Shown here: positions 9,901 through 21,900 of the stretch, piece after piece
How positions within the stretch are numbered: the first letter of the stretch is position 1
Layout of the letters: every line of letters begins with the position of its first letter
Source: Branchiostoma floridae
Taxonomy: Eukaryota > Chordata > Leptocardii > Amphioxiformes > Branchiostomatidae
DNA length: 64,000 nt
Assembly (NCBI RefSeq): GCF_000003815.2
Contig: NC_049982.1
Coordinates: 22,651,063-22,715,062, forward strand
Direction: 5' to 3'
Program-made: the position numbers and the translations under genes
The notes under the pieces: generated by a model
Told to the model about the DNA's origin: nothing
What the model saw: the letters and a program-made list of their open reading frames with translations, nothing else
The model's database searches: none

Positions 9901-12900
9901 TAACTTATTTCTGCTTCGTTAGTTTCGGCTCGGAATCCGATCTGCAAGACTTATAGATTAACGGGGCCTATTAAGAGCGGCGTATATATCACTATATATT
10001 GCAGAATACAATCGTGTTTCTCAGTCATAATGATAAAACTGTGACATATGCGTATGACGATAAACTCTAGGTCACAAAACTTGCAATTGGGACGAAGAAT
10101 AACATAACTCAGAAAAGACGTCAATGAACAACACGAACACCAAACAAACGAAAAATGACTCCATCTGTTGGGTACAAAAGAATTCTCCAAGTAGAGGTTG
10201 TGGTCGGGGACTAGTTTTGGCCGCGATTTCTTTCTTTTGCCTTCCTAAAAAACGACCGTGGTCGCAGCTACTAATAGCCCCCTGTTGAAACCCCTGTTTG
10301 GAGAGTATAGTGTAAAGGCGGCGATCAGTAGTGTACATAGGGTCTTGCATATTGATTACTGGTACAATGTTTCTGTAATCATATATAATCAACCATTTCT
10401 AATAACGCGTCGCGACGAACGCCGTTCATTATCACACGGTCTATAAAATACAAATTGCGGAATATGACAAAAAGGGTAACCATAACCAGGACACGGCAGC
10501 AACAGGGCGGTAATTTCTGGGGTCCCGTCAACCGAACTGTGTCGCCGCACTTATTCCAAATGTGGCGTGTAATTATGGAAATTACAGACCTCTGCTTAAC
10601 GGTTGGCCCCGTGTTTGGGAACCATCTGCCCTCCACATTTGGATGCTGTCCCGGAGAGACTTACGTAACTTATATGTGTCAGGAAGCTTCATAACGCTGG
10701 TTTTTATGTCTCTGTTAACGAGCGTTTTTGAACTGTCATATCCTGACATCATAGATGAAATGTATAGACAGCAAAGTTTACCAAAGTCGTTTTATATCTT
10801 GAACAGATTTATACACATTTCGAACAATATGGATACGGAATAATACAATAATTGGCAATGCATATCAAACAATACATTCAGTAAATAAGCTAAATCTCAG
10901 TCAGTAGTTCTAATATTTGAATACAGAATTCCACATTTGTTTGCTACGCTTTTTTCATTTTACGAGCAATATTTTACCATTAGAAGCTATATCACTCGGT
11001 ATATGGGCATGCCCAAAAAGCCCTGACATTCAATGATATATGACACAACAATCTTCAGTTTTGTAGGGTGAGCTTAAACCATCTCATACAAAGCGCCATA
11101 TCAGCGCGATAGACATGCTACTTATTATATAATGTATATGACATATTTATATAGCATTGCATGTGCAGGTTTTCTCATAACGCTTGATCTGTTAAAAAAG
11201 GTAATGCAAAACGAGTGCAAACTCGGAAGGAAAGCATCTAACCCATAGTAAGGAATCCCCTGCCTTGCCCCCTCTCCCCCAAACTGACCTCCTGTCCCGC
11301 TACCCCAGTTTTCATGTTGGGTCCGGTGAAACGCTGTATTGTCCGCCGGCGTCACGGAGAACCCAGACCGCTGGAGAGAATGCACGGGGATACCTCACAC
11401 ACAAAAGCGCCTCCCGCTTCGTCAACGGAATACCAAATGCGAGAAAGTCACCGATTTTCAACCATGATGTCATGTTGTGTTTTGCATTTAGCTTTACAAA
11501 CATGGCCGCTCCCATCTTTTTTAAATACGCTTTCAAACGTTGCCAAAAAAATCGATGACTCAACGTTAGTATGTGTGAGGGTGTTTGAAAGAGAAGGTAT
11601 GGAAAAAAACGCTTGTGACAGAGACCGCGCCCACCGCGGCATCACACACGCACACGGATGACATACCAAGCAGAGAGAAGCTGAACGTCAAGTACACGCC
11701 TACCTTCACCATGGTCGCCCCTGCCTGGCCGTCTCTGCACTACAAACCACCACCACCCGACAGACACTGGCAAAGGACAATTCCAAATTTCCCTGGAACC
11801 CCCACGCACAGACCGACGTCCAGGGCCCCCTGTCACGTGACCCACTGCGCTGAACCCTAATATTTCATTATCATCAACCGCCTCTCTCTCCGACACCAGC
11901 CGTGGTGGAGATACGCTCTAAACAACCAGGAAATTATTCACGTTTCATCAAATGCGCAAAAACGATTCTTAATTTCTTTTCTTTGCTCAACAAATCATTT
12001 ATTCACAGCGCGTCAAAAATAGACGCTTCTGATAAATGTCCTAAAAGGGTATGACATCATTGGCAACCGTTCCCTGGAGGCCGGATTCCCTGGAAATAAT
12101 TGTGAATAATTAAGCAGGGCTTTTTTTCGTTTTCTGACGTATCCCAGCCGGCCATATTTGCTGTCTCCCCAATTGGTTTAGGGGTCCTGTGTGGCACGGG
12201 ACGGTACGTGAGGAGAATGAATGCCTTCCTCCAGCGCCGCTCCACATGTTCATTTCTCCTGATGTTCCGTGAGGAAAGACTCTGGGGGGTAATGTGAGAA
12301 AAGCGGGCAGTGCATTCTGGGTGCCGGCGCATGCGCATATGGCGTACACGACTTCTGGGGATACTTTCTATAACTTATCATACTCTATTTTACCATTACT
12401 GTATCGAGAAAATCCGACCAGCCAAGCTAATCATCGCCGCATGACCTTTAATTGTGAAAAGATAAATAGTGTGCGACAAAAAAATCAGAGGAGCAAATAA
12501 GCATCAATGATACAGAATACAGTAGTTGAAGCACATTTTCACCAAAAAAAAGAAGACAGCACTCGAAATCACTTTGTTAACAAGCAACGTAATCTTTTTT
12601 ATCGATTCAATGTCCGTTAGAATGAATATTCAGAGACATGTCGCTCCAAGCTCCAACCAATTACAGGGGGTGACATGGCCCTTGTCAGCTTGGAAATGGT
12701 CAGGTTTTATATGATGATTGGTCTAATTGAATCTCAGACGATTGTCTATGGAAATGAACGTTTGGCACAGAAAGGAACAATTGTGTGTATTATTTCATGC
12801 TTTCATCAAGGAATTATTTCATCCAGCATTATTTGCAATAGTACAATCTTCTTTTCTCTTGGGTAGGTATTAATAATGTGATGATTTGATTTGTAGAAAC

Positions 12901-15900
12901 AAACCAATGCGCAAATCTTGTATTTGCATGGGTTTCACCCTTCAATAGTTCCCTATGGGATTGGAATTAGATTACAAATAACAAAACAGAGACCTTGACA
13001 TACGAAATTAGGGCTTAATTCTATTTGTATATTAAGTACATATAAGAACAGTGTTTCCGCCATATATTCACCATCTTTTATCGTAACAAATCCATTAGAA
13101 AACTGTTGTTTATACAGTCGAAACATTCAAGATGTAAAAACTTGGCAAAAAAAGCGCAACATACTGTTTCACTTCAGCAATAATGTATCCATAATGCATG
13201 TCATGATACAGTACACCAGAGTAGAAATCGGACAGACTCTACTGATAAAGATTACGAACTGCATTTCAGAGTCGACAGAGATCGAGATCAGGATCCCTTT
13301 GAATACAAACGGCGACTCTGCCGGCAGACATCCATCCCGATCGGAGTGCCTGTCGACAGAGCCTCTGTTTACTTAGCCTGGGTACCATCAGTATAGTAGT
13401 TCTCTCCTATGCTCGCTTCTGCTACCCGTCTGGGGATCTGTATATTCAAATCTTTTGGAATAGCAGAGAAGCGACTGTATATAGTGTATGATAAAAGTTG
13501 GAGGGAGATTCAGAAGCGACAGTGTATACAGCGTATAATAACGTCGGAGCGAACAACTATATAGTAGAGGAGATCCATTCCTCAAGCTACCGACGTCTTG
13601 CACACTACAGTCGTCCCAATAACGTCAGAGCGAACTACTATCCAGGTGGTACCCAGACTATCTGTTAGCCATCACTGTCGTAGAACAGTCGGTTCTTTCA
13701 GATCACCACCTCTACCCTAACATAGTAAATTTCTGAAATTGTCCTCACGCGATTTCTGAAATTACCAAAACACCGAATGGCGACGGCTAGTAGATACAGA
13801 CATAAGAACACGTCATGTCCCTTTGTGTTGCATACATATCTGATCCTGCTGTAGTCGGGGAGTCGGGGCAATAAAGCTCTCGGGTCTAGACGGAGTGATT
13901 ACTTTGGGACAATGGGGAATGAAAAGTTAAAGTTCAAGTACAAATGTACATGGATGGCACCCATCTCCATTTCTAAGCCATCGAGCAACACAACATTGTG
14001 CAATCACTACAACAGGAGGCTGGTCCACTGGTAGCGGTGTGTGTCAAACTGTTATACTGTTTCCCAAATGCTGGGAGAACGCAGTATGTACCGTTTTTAG
14101 AATCGAACTCTCGAATGCATGGTAAATGCTCTACTCGCTAGGCCATCGCACCGAGAGTTGATAAATGGTAGCAATGCAGGCAACGGTTCCATGGTTCATA
14201 TCAGATTGGTATTGAAGTTGGAGCTAACACAACGAAGTTGGACCTAACGCAACGACATGAGTTGCATTCATACAAAATTATCACGTTCCTATATCAGATC
14301 ATTGCTCACCGCATTCATGAAATATCCCCGTGCAAGCTAAATGTTTTGCGGAGAAAACTGTCACAAACATGCGGGGATGTGTCTCGCTGAGCAGCAAACG
14401 ATGTGTTGGATGGCTGCAGCAATAATTCGAATCAGTTCTGCTGTAGGAAACGATACTGGACGAGTTCCAAAAATAAAAACGGGTAGCTGACACAAATGTA
14501 TGAAATGGATGGTTTTGAAAAGCCTTTTGGTAAGCCTAAAGGCTACAGCACTTCATTAGTGAATATTTTATAGAATAAAAACAGGGAGTTAATGTTTGAC
14601 AAAGTTTGGATTCTATTGTGTTTTGGCAAATTTTTGCCCATATGTTTCTCGTTTTGCAATTCAATTACCTTCTTTGCAATACGTTTTTTTGTATGCGAGT
14701 ATTTTCTTAAATGATTACAATTAATGTACCTTCATCTCGCTTGCGTATCGTTTCTTTTAGACACATGAAACATAATGTACGTTTTTTGGCTTTTCAAAAT
14801 CAGCAATACGTGATGGGCATTGTTTCCGGGTTAAATCCTGTAGTGTACATATTATGATCAAGTTGTACCCATCAGATAACTTCACAAGGAGGCACATATC
14901 TATAGCCTTATGTTATGGTGCGAACGAGGGCCGATTCCGTAAGCTTCAATCCACTTGCGTTACCAGCTTGTGTTATCACTAACCGCATGTAGCTGTCAAA
15001 TATACATGAAAATAACACAGCTCCCAATTCTCCACCATGTAGACATTAAAAAAACAGAAGCACCAGTGTTCCGTTTCGATAGAAATCATGCGGTTACAGA
15101 ATCTAATGTACTTATAGACCGTGGTATTAGATATACCAAGATAACATAGAGTTCTGGCAAACATTCAGAATTACTTCAATGAACGCGATGGTAGCACTCA
15201 TCGCTCATCGAAAGTGGTTACCACAAGTAGCATTATCCAAGACTAACTTTTACGCTCAAGACGCTCATATGTACACCTAAGTAGACTTGTGTCTCAGAAC
15301 AAGTTTCTTGCTCTAATTAGTCTCCCTTTTTGTTTGAATTTGTCGGTGTCCAAGATATTTGGTGTAAGAGATCGCTTGTCAATAAGGAATAGAAAGTTAA
15401 GAAAGGTGCCTTCGGCTTGCTCATCAGACAGGCAGATTGAATACTTTGGGGTGTCCCTCAGCCAAAGTTTGTATCTCTTTGATATCCACACAAGCTGAGT
15501 ATGTGGGTTGGGGGGTAGAGAAGCACCTACCTTGATGTGCGGAACCTGGTCCTTCGGGAAGATCCCGAGGTTCATCCCCGCGCCCGGGGACTTGAGTCCT
15601 GGCCACATCTTGGGCCGGAGCTTCGGTGACCACCAGGGGGACACCAGCGAGACGCGCACAGCCAAAGTGCCCGAGTCGTAGTAAGCACCCATGTATAATT
15701 GCACGACACTGAGGTGACGGCTCCAGTAACAAGGGGGTAACTGCTTAACGGTCAGATTACCAGGGTACACAACTCGGAAAGAATACTGAAGAAAGGTGGG
15801 AGATACCACTTCACGTGCCTCAGGTGACAGAGATTCGTAAAGCCACGTGTATTGTTTTATGTCTGTTTTGTGTTTGGGAACAGGCTTGCGCGCTGAACAG

Positions 15901-18900
15901 AATGGTTTTATTTTACAAGTTATCGACATGGGAATACTCTTAGTAGCATTAATATCCAAGTTTGTCTTCAGTAGAAAAAAACTACCCCTCTCAGATATCA
16001 GAATAAATTGTCTGATATTGCACTAGCCTATTCGCATCATTTTTCAGCCTAGTACAGTGCGCAATCTTATTTTGTCGCGCAGCGAGGGAGAAAACATGTA
16101 TTAAATGGAAGCGATTAAAACTGCATCAAGGTAACGAGAAACCCAGATGAGAATTAAACATTCCCGCGGAAAAGGCCGACCTCAATTTTCTCCTCCGTCG
16201 CCAATGGCCAACGATGCGAATGATTTGATTGCGAATGTGGTGCTTGTGTTAGACGTAACTAATGTTATGTACGTGTGAATGGGCGCTATACACCTACAGA
16301 ACAGTCTTGATTTCAAACCGTTTGGAAGGTTGACTATTCTACATGTGAAAAGGGTTATCTTGAGACAAGGCTGTCTGGGGTAAATGGGACAGAACGAATG
16401 CTTAATTTGACACAGCCCGTCTGCTTTGTAAAACTTTAGAAAAGGTCAACACAAACTGGAAACTTTATCTACTCAGTACGTTGACTTCCTTGATCGTTGT
16501 TTGGTTTGGATGACTTGAGTGATTAGATCTATAACTTTTTCTTTAATTTACTGTTTAGTTAATTTATTGAATTATTGATTAAATGTTTACACACGTATTT
16601 GGAATACCACCGGATTTGGAAAAGATTATATCAAAGAATTAAAGTGAGTATCGACTACTCCATATTTCGCAAAGATCTACATTATTATACTTTAGGAGTT
16701 TCTCTACACCCTTATTGATTCATTCTCTTGTGGCCATATAGAATACATACTCTTAATACCCAAGTCATTGGTCATCTTAGTAGTACTAGTTATGGGGAAT
16801 GTTTAGAATCGTCCTCATGATTATTATAAAGACCATCCGACAGCCATCCTACACTAACCGGAAATGAGAGGTGGTCACGTGACAACTAGTGACGTCATTT
16901 CCGTTCAACACGTTCCCTGATTGAGATTCTCCGGACATCCTTCCTGTAGTGCTCAAGTAATTGGCCCAAACGCTGAACCCTCTCCACAAATTCATTGTCA
17001 CCCACTTGATGGCTCTGAAGTCATCACTAATTCACAAGTTCTCCCAAAGTACCAACAGTAATGTCATACTCGGTATATATCAACTATGGAGAACAGCCCA
17101 ACGAGACAGGGAGGACGGGAGTGGGGGTTACGCGTACATCCATGTGTGTGTGTTTTTGGCCCACTTGAGACAGGTTAGCTGAAGAGGCTCGGTGGGTGCT
17201 ACTACACCGTCATGTGTCTTTCCTAGGGCACAACATCGGGGTATGGCGAGTATGGAACACGCATACATTTGATCGTAGAATTCTGGTTCTGAGGGCAACG
17301 CTCTAACCGCTACGTCACCCCCCCCTCCCCCCACACAAACTCACGATCACGCACACACGCACGTGCGCACACACTCACAGACACACACGCACACACACGT
17401 GTGAAAAAGAAGTGCAACGCTAGGTTATATGAACATGCGGGCTTGTCCATTTGGTCCAACAAAATCAGGTTCCATACTACTGTACGGGAACGGCCTGTCC
17501 TTGGTGCTGAAAGTCCGTTAGACGTGCTTAAGCTCTGCCTATTCATCAACTGGGCAGATGGAAAGACTGTAAAGATTTTAAATAGTATCATTTCATTAAT
17601 TAGGAACAGTAAATACCTGATTAAACGTGTCATCGATTATAGCACTAGTAATGCAGGGGTTCGCGTTGAGGAACGAAGAATCTTGTAGATATAGATGATC
17701 GATATGATTGGACAGTGGCCCTAAGCTTGGTCCGGGTAATATAACCCGAGTAGATGATGATGATGATGATACATATTTCAAAACGGTATGTTATCACTAG
17801 AAATCGAGATATTATTTGAACTTCATAGTGGCCAATTAAAAGTTCCCATTATCTGAAATTAGCCACTTATGATTTTAAATATTATGACGATCCATAGTGG
17901 TCAGACAGTATCCGACTAAGCGTGCCAATATGCTATGTAGGACAAATGCTTAGTTAGTATTCTGGTGAGGGACTATATGTACAGTACGTAGTGGAGTCTC
18001 AATTTTCCAAGGCACAATATTTCGAATCCGCATGCCTTGAATGCCAAGAATAGGAAAATGCACTTAACCTTCTCTCTTCTTCTCAACCCCATAACAAATA
18101 CAAATTTAGGGAAAGACCTCCGTTAGCTACCATAGCAGGCTAAAGGTTAATCATGTCATAGAAACGCATTAATTTTTCTAGTCCCTACCTACGAAGTCTG
18201 TACAAAGTCGTCATCTCCTATAGCAAATTATTCGACTTATTTGGCCTATTGCTACTCTTTCCAGCAGTACCGTTACATGGAACCTGGTGGAGACTAGCAT
18301 TTTTCACCGTGTGCTGACCCGTGAGCCTGCGTCTGTCGTCCCTAGCGAACAGACTGCCGCATGAGGCCTGATAAATCAATGGTAGAACCGCCACGATAAC
18401 GTTGTTTGTATCGGCCAGATCCTCTACGCTAGGATGCAAACACAATATGCAACATGACTTTGGGACGTGCTTTGAGATGTCAAGCGATTTTACATATTCT
18501 AAGAACAATCCTAGTTCTATACGACCATTCAGGTAAGTAAAAATGAAGGTATAGTGAAAGTTCAAAAGCACAATGATACATACAAAGATCTCAAGATGAT
18601 GAACGCTGGTAGAAAATCTGAGATCAAACCTCATGGCAGAACCGCCGCTATAACGTTGTTTGTATCGGCCAGATCCTTTACAAATGCTAAGAACAATCCT
18701 AGTTCTAAGTAAAAATGAAGGTATAGTAAAAGTTCAAAAGCACAATGATAAAGACTACAATCTCAAGATGATGAACGTTGGTAGAAAATCTGAGATCAAA
18801 CCTCATGGCTAGTTCATCTTATGCCGTTATCACAGATACGCAATGCCATTTTTCTTGACGGTGTAAACAAATCACCGGTCGGTACAGTAATTAGGCCACT

Positions 18901-21900
18901 GATGCCTGCGATTCATCTAGGAGATTTACTCGATAACGTCTAGCAATTATTTTTCCTTTGCAACGTTTCTCGTGGCGTTTTTGCATCTTTTCTTTTATCT
19001 ATTCTTGAATTTTTTTTTTCAATAAGGGGTGTTTTTAAATTTCTTTGACAGAATTATCGTACCGAGATATCTTTTCTTAGTTTGTTTTCGTTGATGACTA
19101 TTGGGACAAAATGATTAAGTAGCCCCATGGGATTATAGTTGCCATGTTTAGACCAATTAAGATACGAACTGATTTAAGTACACAGCTCTATTGTTAACAC
19201 ATCGTGACGTGTTTGCAATTTTGTTTTATGTAAAGTACCAGTCAGGTAATCATTAATCAATTTTGGTGCATACGCTTGATCGTATACTTGTATAAATACA
19301 TGTACATGTCTTCTTATTTGGCACAAAACATTGATAACACACACTACTCGTGGGATATTTTTAGTTTCGAGATATTTCAGGGTGAAAGTTCATTAAAAAT
19401 ATGAAAACAAATGAAGCCTATGGTAAACTATTGCCCTTCATGAGGGTCCTGTACAAATACTGCAAATCATCAAACTTTCGCGGCGCTTTTATTCTATTTC
19501 CAGGTGACCTCTTCAATTAAAAGATGCACTTCTAGTGTATTAGTACTACTGCACTTCAATAATTTCAACAGGGGATTCAGAACACATCCTATCCCCCCTC
19601 CCCAACGCGAAAAGTAAGTGAATTTACAGTATAAAAGACGGTACTCCCAATTTGTCGCAGTGTTGTAAGGGTGACGTATGTCTGCGCCAGGCATGACGTG
19701 TGAAGCGTTATCTCTCTGGCGTCGCGCTGACGGCGACGTACTGTGTCATCACGCGATCTCAGCAACGGCACTGAGGGAGGGGGGCAGGCAGAGCTCTTAC
19801 GCTCTTCTAACTATAATCATGTATACAGACCGTTTTTAGTCTGAATTTTCACCTGTGCTGGTACAGATCATTAACAGGGGTGAACTGTAATTTCCAACAC
19901 ACACATTAGACGTACCGAAATGTTCGACTGCCCTACTCCGGTCTTTGTCGGTTGCGGTGGATTGATCATTCATTGACTTTAAGACTGGCCGGAGTTCGAT
20001 AGCTTAAAATTTGGTTCAATGTTTGTGTTGGAAATGGTAGTTTAAATTTGCCTCGGACATTGTTCTTTGATGTCTATTTGTATCAGATTTGACAGTGACT
20101 GGAAGTCTCCTTCAAAGATATGACTTGGTTTAGAAAGGGGGGGGGCTGGTAGGTAATCGAACACAAGAGGCTTTGTTTCAAAGACACGTATCAATTGGAA
20201 CATAGATAGAGAACCAAATGATCAAATCAAATCGCAATTCAGTTATTTTAAAAAGCTATTATTTAGATTTTGTTGTATTTTCGTTGTCAGATAGGTCACT
20301 TAGCAAATGGTCACAGCTGGTTGAAAGTATCTTCCATTTTTTAATACTTCTGGCACACTATCCGGAATTTTATGTCTGCATCTGCTGTTTAGTATGCTTT
20401 ACTTGACAAACAGGAAACATTATGTGGGAAATGATATACATGTATGTGAGATACTTGGCGTTTCACTACAATCGCAGTGATTTGTGCGTATCATGGAGAG
20501 AATTTATTAGAGAAGCCTGTGTTTGAGATCAACCAGATCATTGAATATATATTTTGTGGCACATTTGAAATATAGAAATATATAAATTTCGTCTGTAACT
20601 GTTGTTCTCTGGAGAATCACATAATGTGTAGTAAGGATTGATGTTTTATGCATAAAAGCTGTTCTTGCTTTTTTATTGCCTATAATCAATCACTTAGCAT
20701 TCTGGGTTACGGCTGTGTCATTTTGTAATTGGTTACCGCACAGGCGCACATGATGCTTGTTTATCATGAGAAAATGATAAGGAGAAGTTATAAGGTGAAG
20801 GCTGCCTTACCAAGAGCACATTGCACCGTCCGTCTGTAACGTCTTCTCCCTGCCAGTCTGTAGAAACGGTGTCTCTGGGATAAGTACTGGTGACTTCTTC
20901 AAAAAGTTGCGTTTCTTCTTCAACTTCCTCATCAGGCACTTGTGTATGAAGATGGAAGCCCTTGTCGTCTTTAAAGACTGTGATTTCTTCTTCTTGCTCC
21001 AGAGTCGTGAGTGTGGTAGAGTCGTCGGCAAAGTCGGGACTGGAGGCGTCTGAAGTTGATCTGTGCTTGTCTTTGTCGTGAAGTTTTCTGAAGAGCGGTC
21101 TGGGATCGTTGATGACTCTCCTCGGGAACCCTGACTCCGACTCCAGACCGATCGCGCCGTCCTGTTCTAAGGAGTCGGGAGAAGTGATAGAACCGCTGTC
21201 TGAGAGATTCAGGTCGGACTTGTCTCCGACGTTGGTGAAGAGAGAAGTTGTGGAGCTGTGCGTCACGACGTCCGTGTCCGAACCCTCGGAAGACTTGTCG
21301 CCGCCACCGACGTTTCTGAAGACGGCCTGAGACGTTTGTAAGATGTTCCTCTTTGGGGACGAGCTGGGAAGGGGTCTGCCTACGTGATGATGAGAAATGA
21401 ACTGTTTTATTTCATGACAAACTTGAAAGTACAAAACTGTAGCCAGAAATTGCAGTACTGCACAATGCGTACTAAGACCTCTGTGTTAATTGTAAAAAAG
21501 ACTTTTAGAAAATAGGTCTATGTAGAACAAAAAAAAAAAAAACAACAACACACAAATCATACATATAGGAATTTTAGCATCTTTCGGAAAGCTATGAGAC
21601 CGAAGTATTATCTACTTACCTATACTGGCAAGGGTGGCGCCTCCGTCCGCTCCTGAACCGGACGACTCGATGTCAGAAGGAGCAGAGCTGTCTCTGACTG
21701 TTCGGAATAAGGAGGAAGATGAGGAGTACACAGTGGACCCATGGCCTGAGTTAGTCGACTCCTCTAGACCTGACTCCTCTGTAGCTGACGAGACTGGCCT
21801 CTGTCCTATCGTGGTGAAGACGGCCTGAGACGTTTTCCCGAAGCTCTTCTTTGGGGAAGAGCTGGGATGGGGTCTGCCTACAAGATGATGAGAGATGAAC

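Larger units (their letters stand above)
6986..11703. other. CRMP intron, AT-rich
   Basis: Apart from the palindrome at 7851..7888 and a related imperfect one near 8565, I see no gene. The open frames here are short and without recognisable similarity. Confidence 0.6.
12350..15530. other. CRMP intron sequence with fold-back and SINE-like repeats
   Basis: No exon seen. It contains the inverted-repeat element at 13375..13659 and a tRNA-like repeat at 14010..14152. Confidence 0.6.
15576..20810. other. CRMP intron between leaders, repeats but no exon found
   Basis: Contains a SINE-like relic (17185..17325), a CA-rich microsatellite (17340..17402), a GAT run near 17755, a partial tandem duplication (18384..18810) and a fold-back element (19883..20045). 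Short open frames here show no similarity that I recognise. Confidence 0.6.

Noticed and set aside
11314-11661. Plus-strand 115-residue open frame in CRMP intron
   Set aside because: Unrecognised and overlapping other short frames in the same GC-richer block; better explained by base composition.
15294-15959. 221-residue minus-strand frame as a full first exon
   Set aside because: Only its end is GC-rich and family-like; the AAG|GTAGGT donor at 15531 cuts it, and the upstream part is intron-like in composition.
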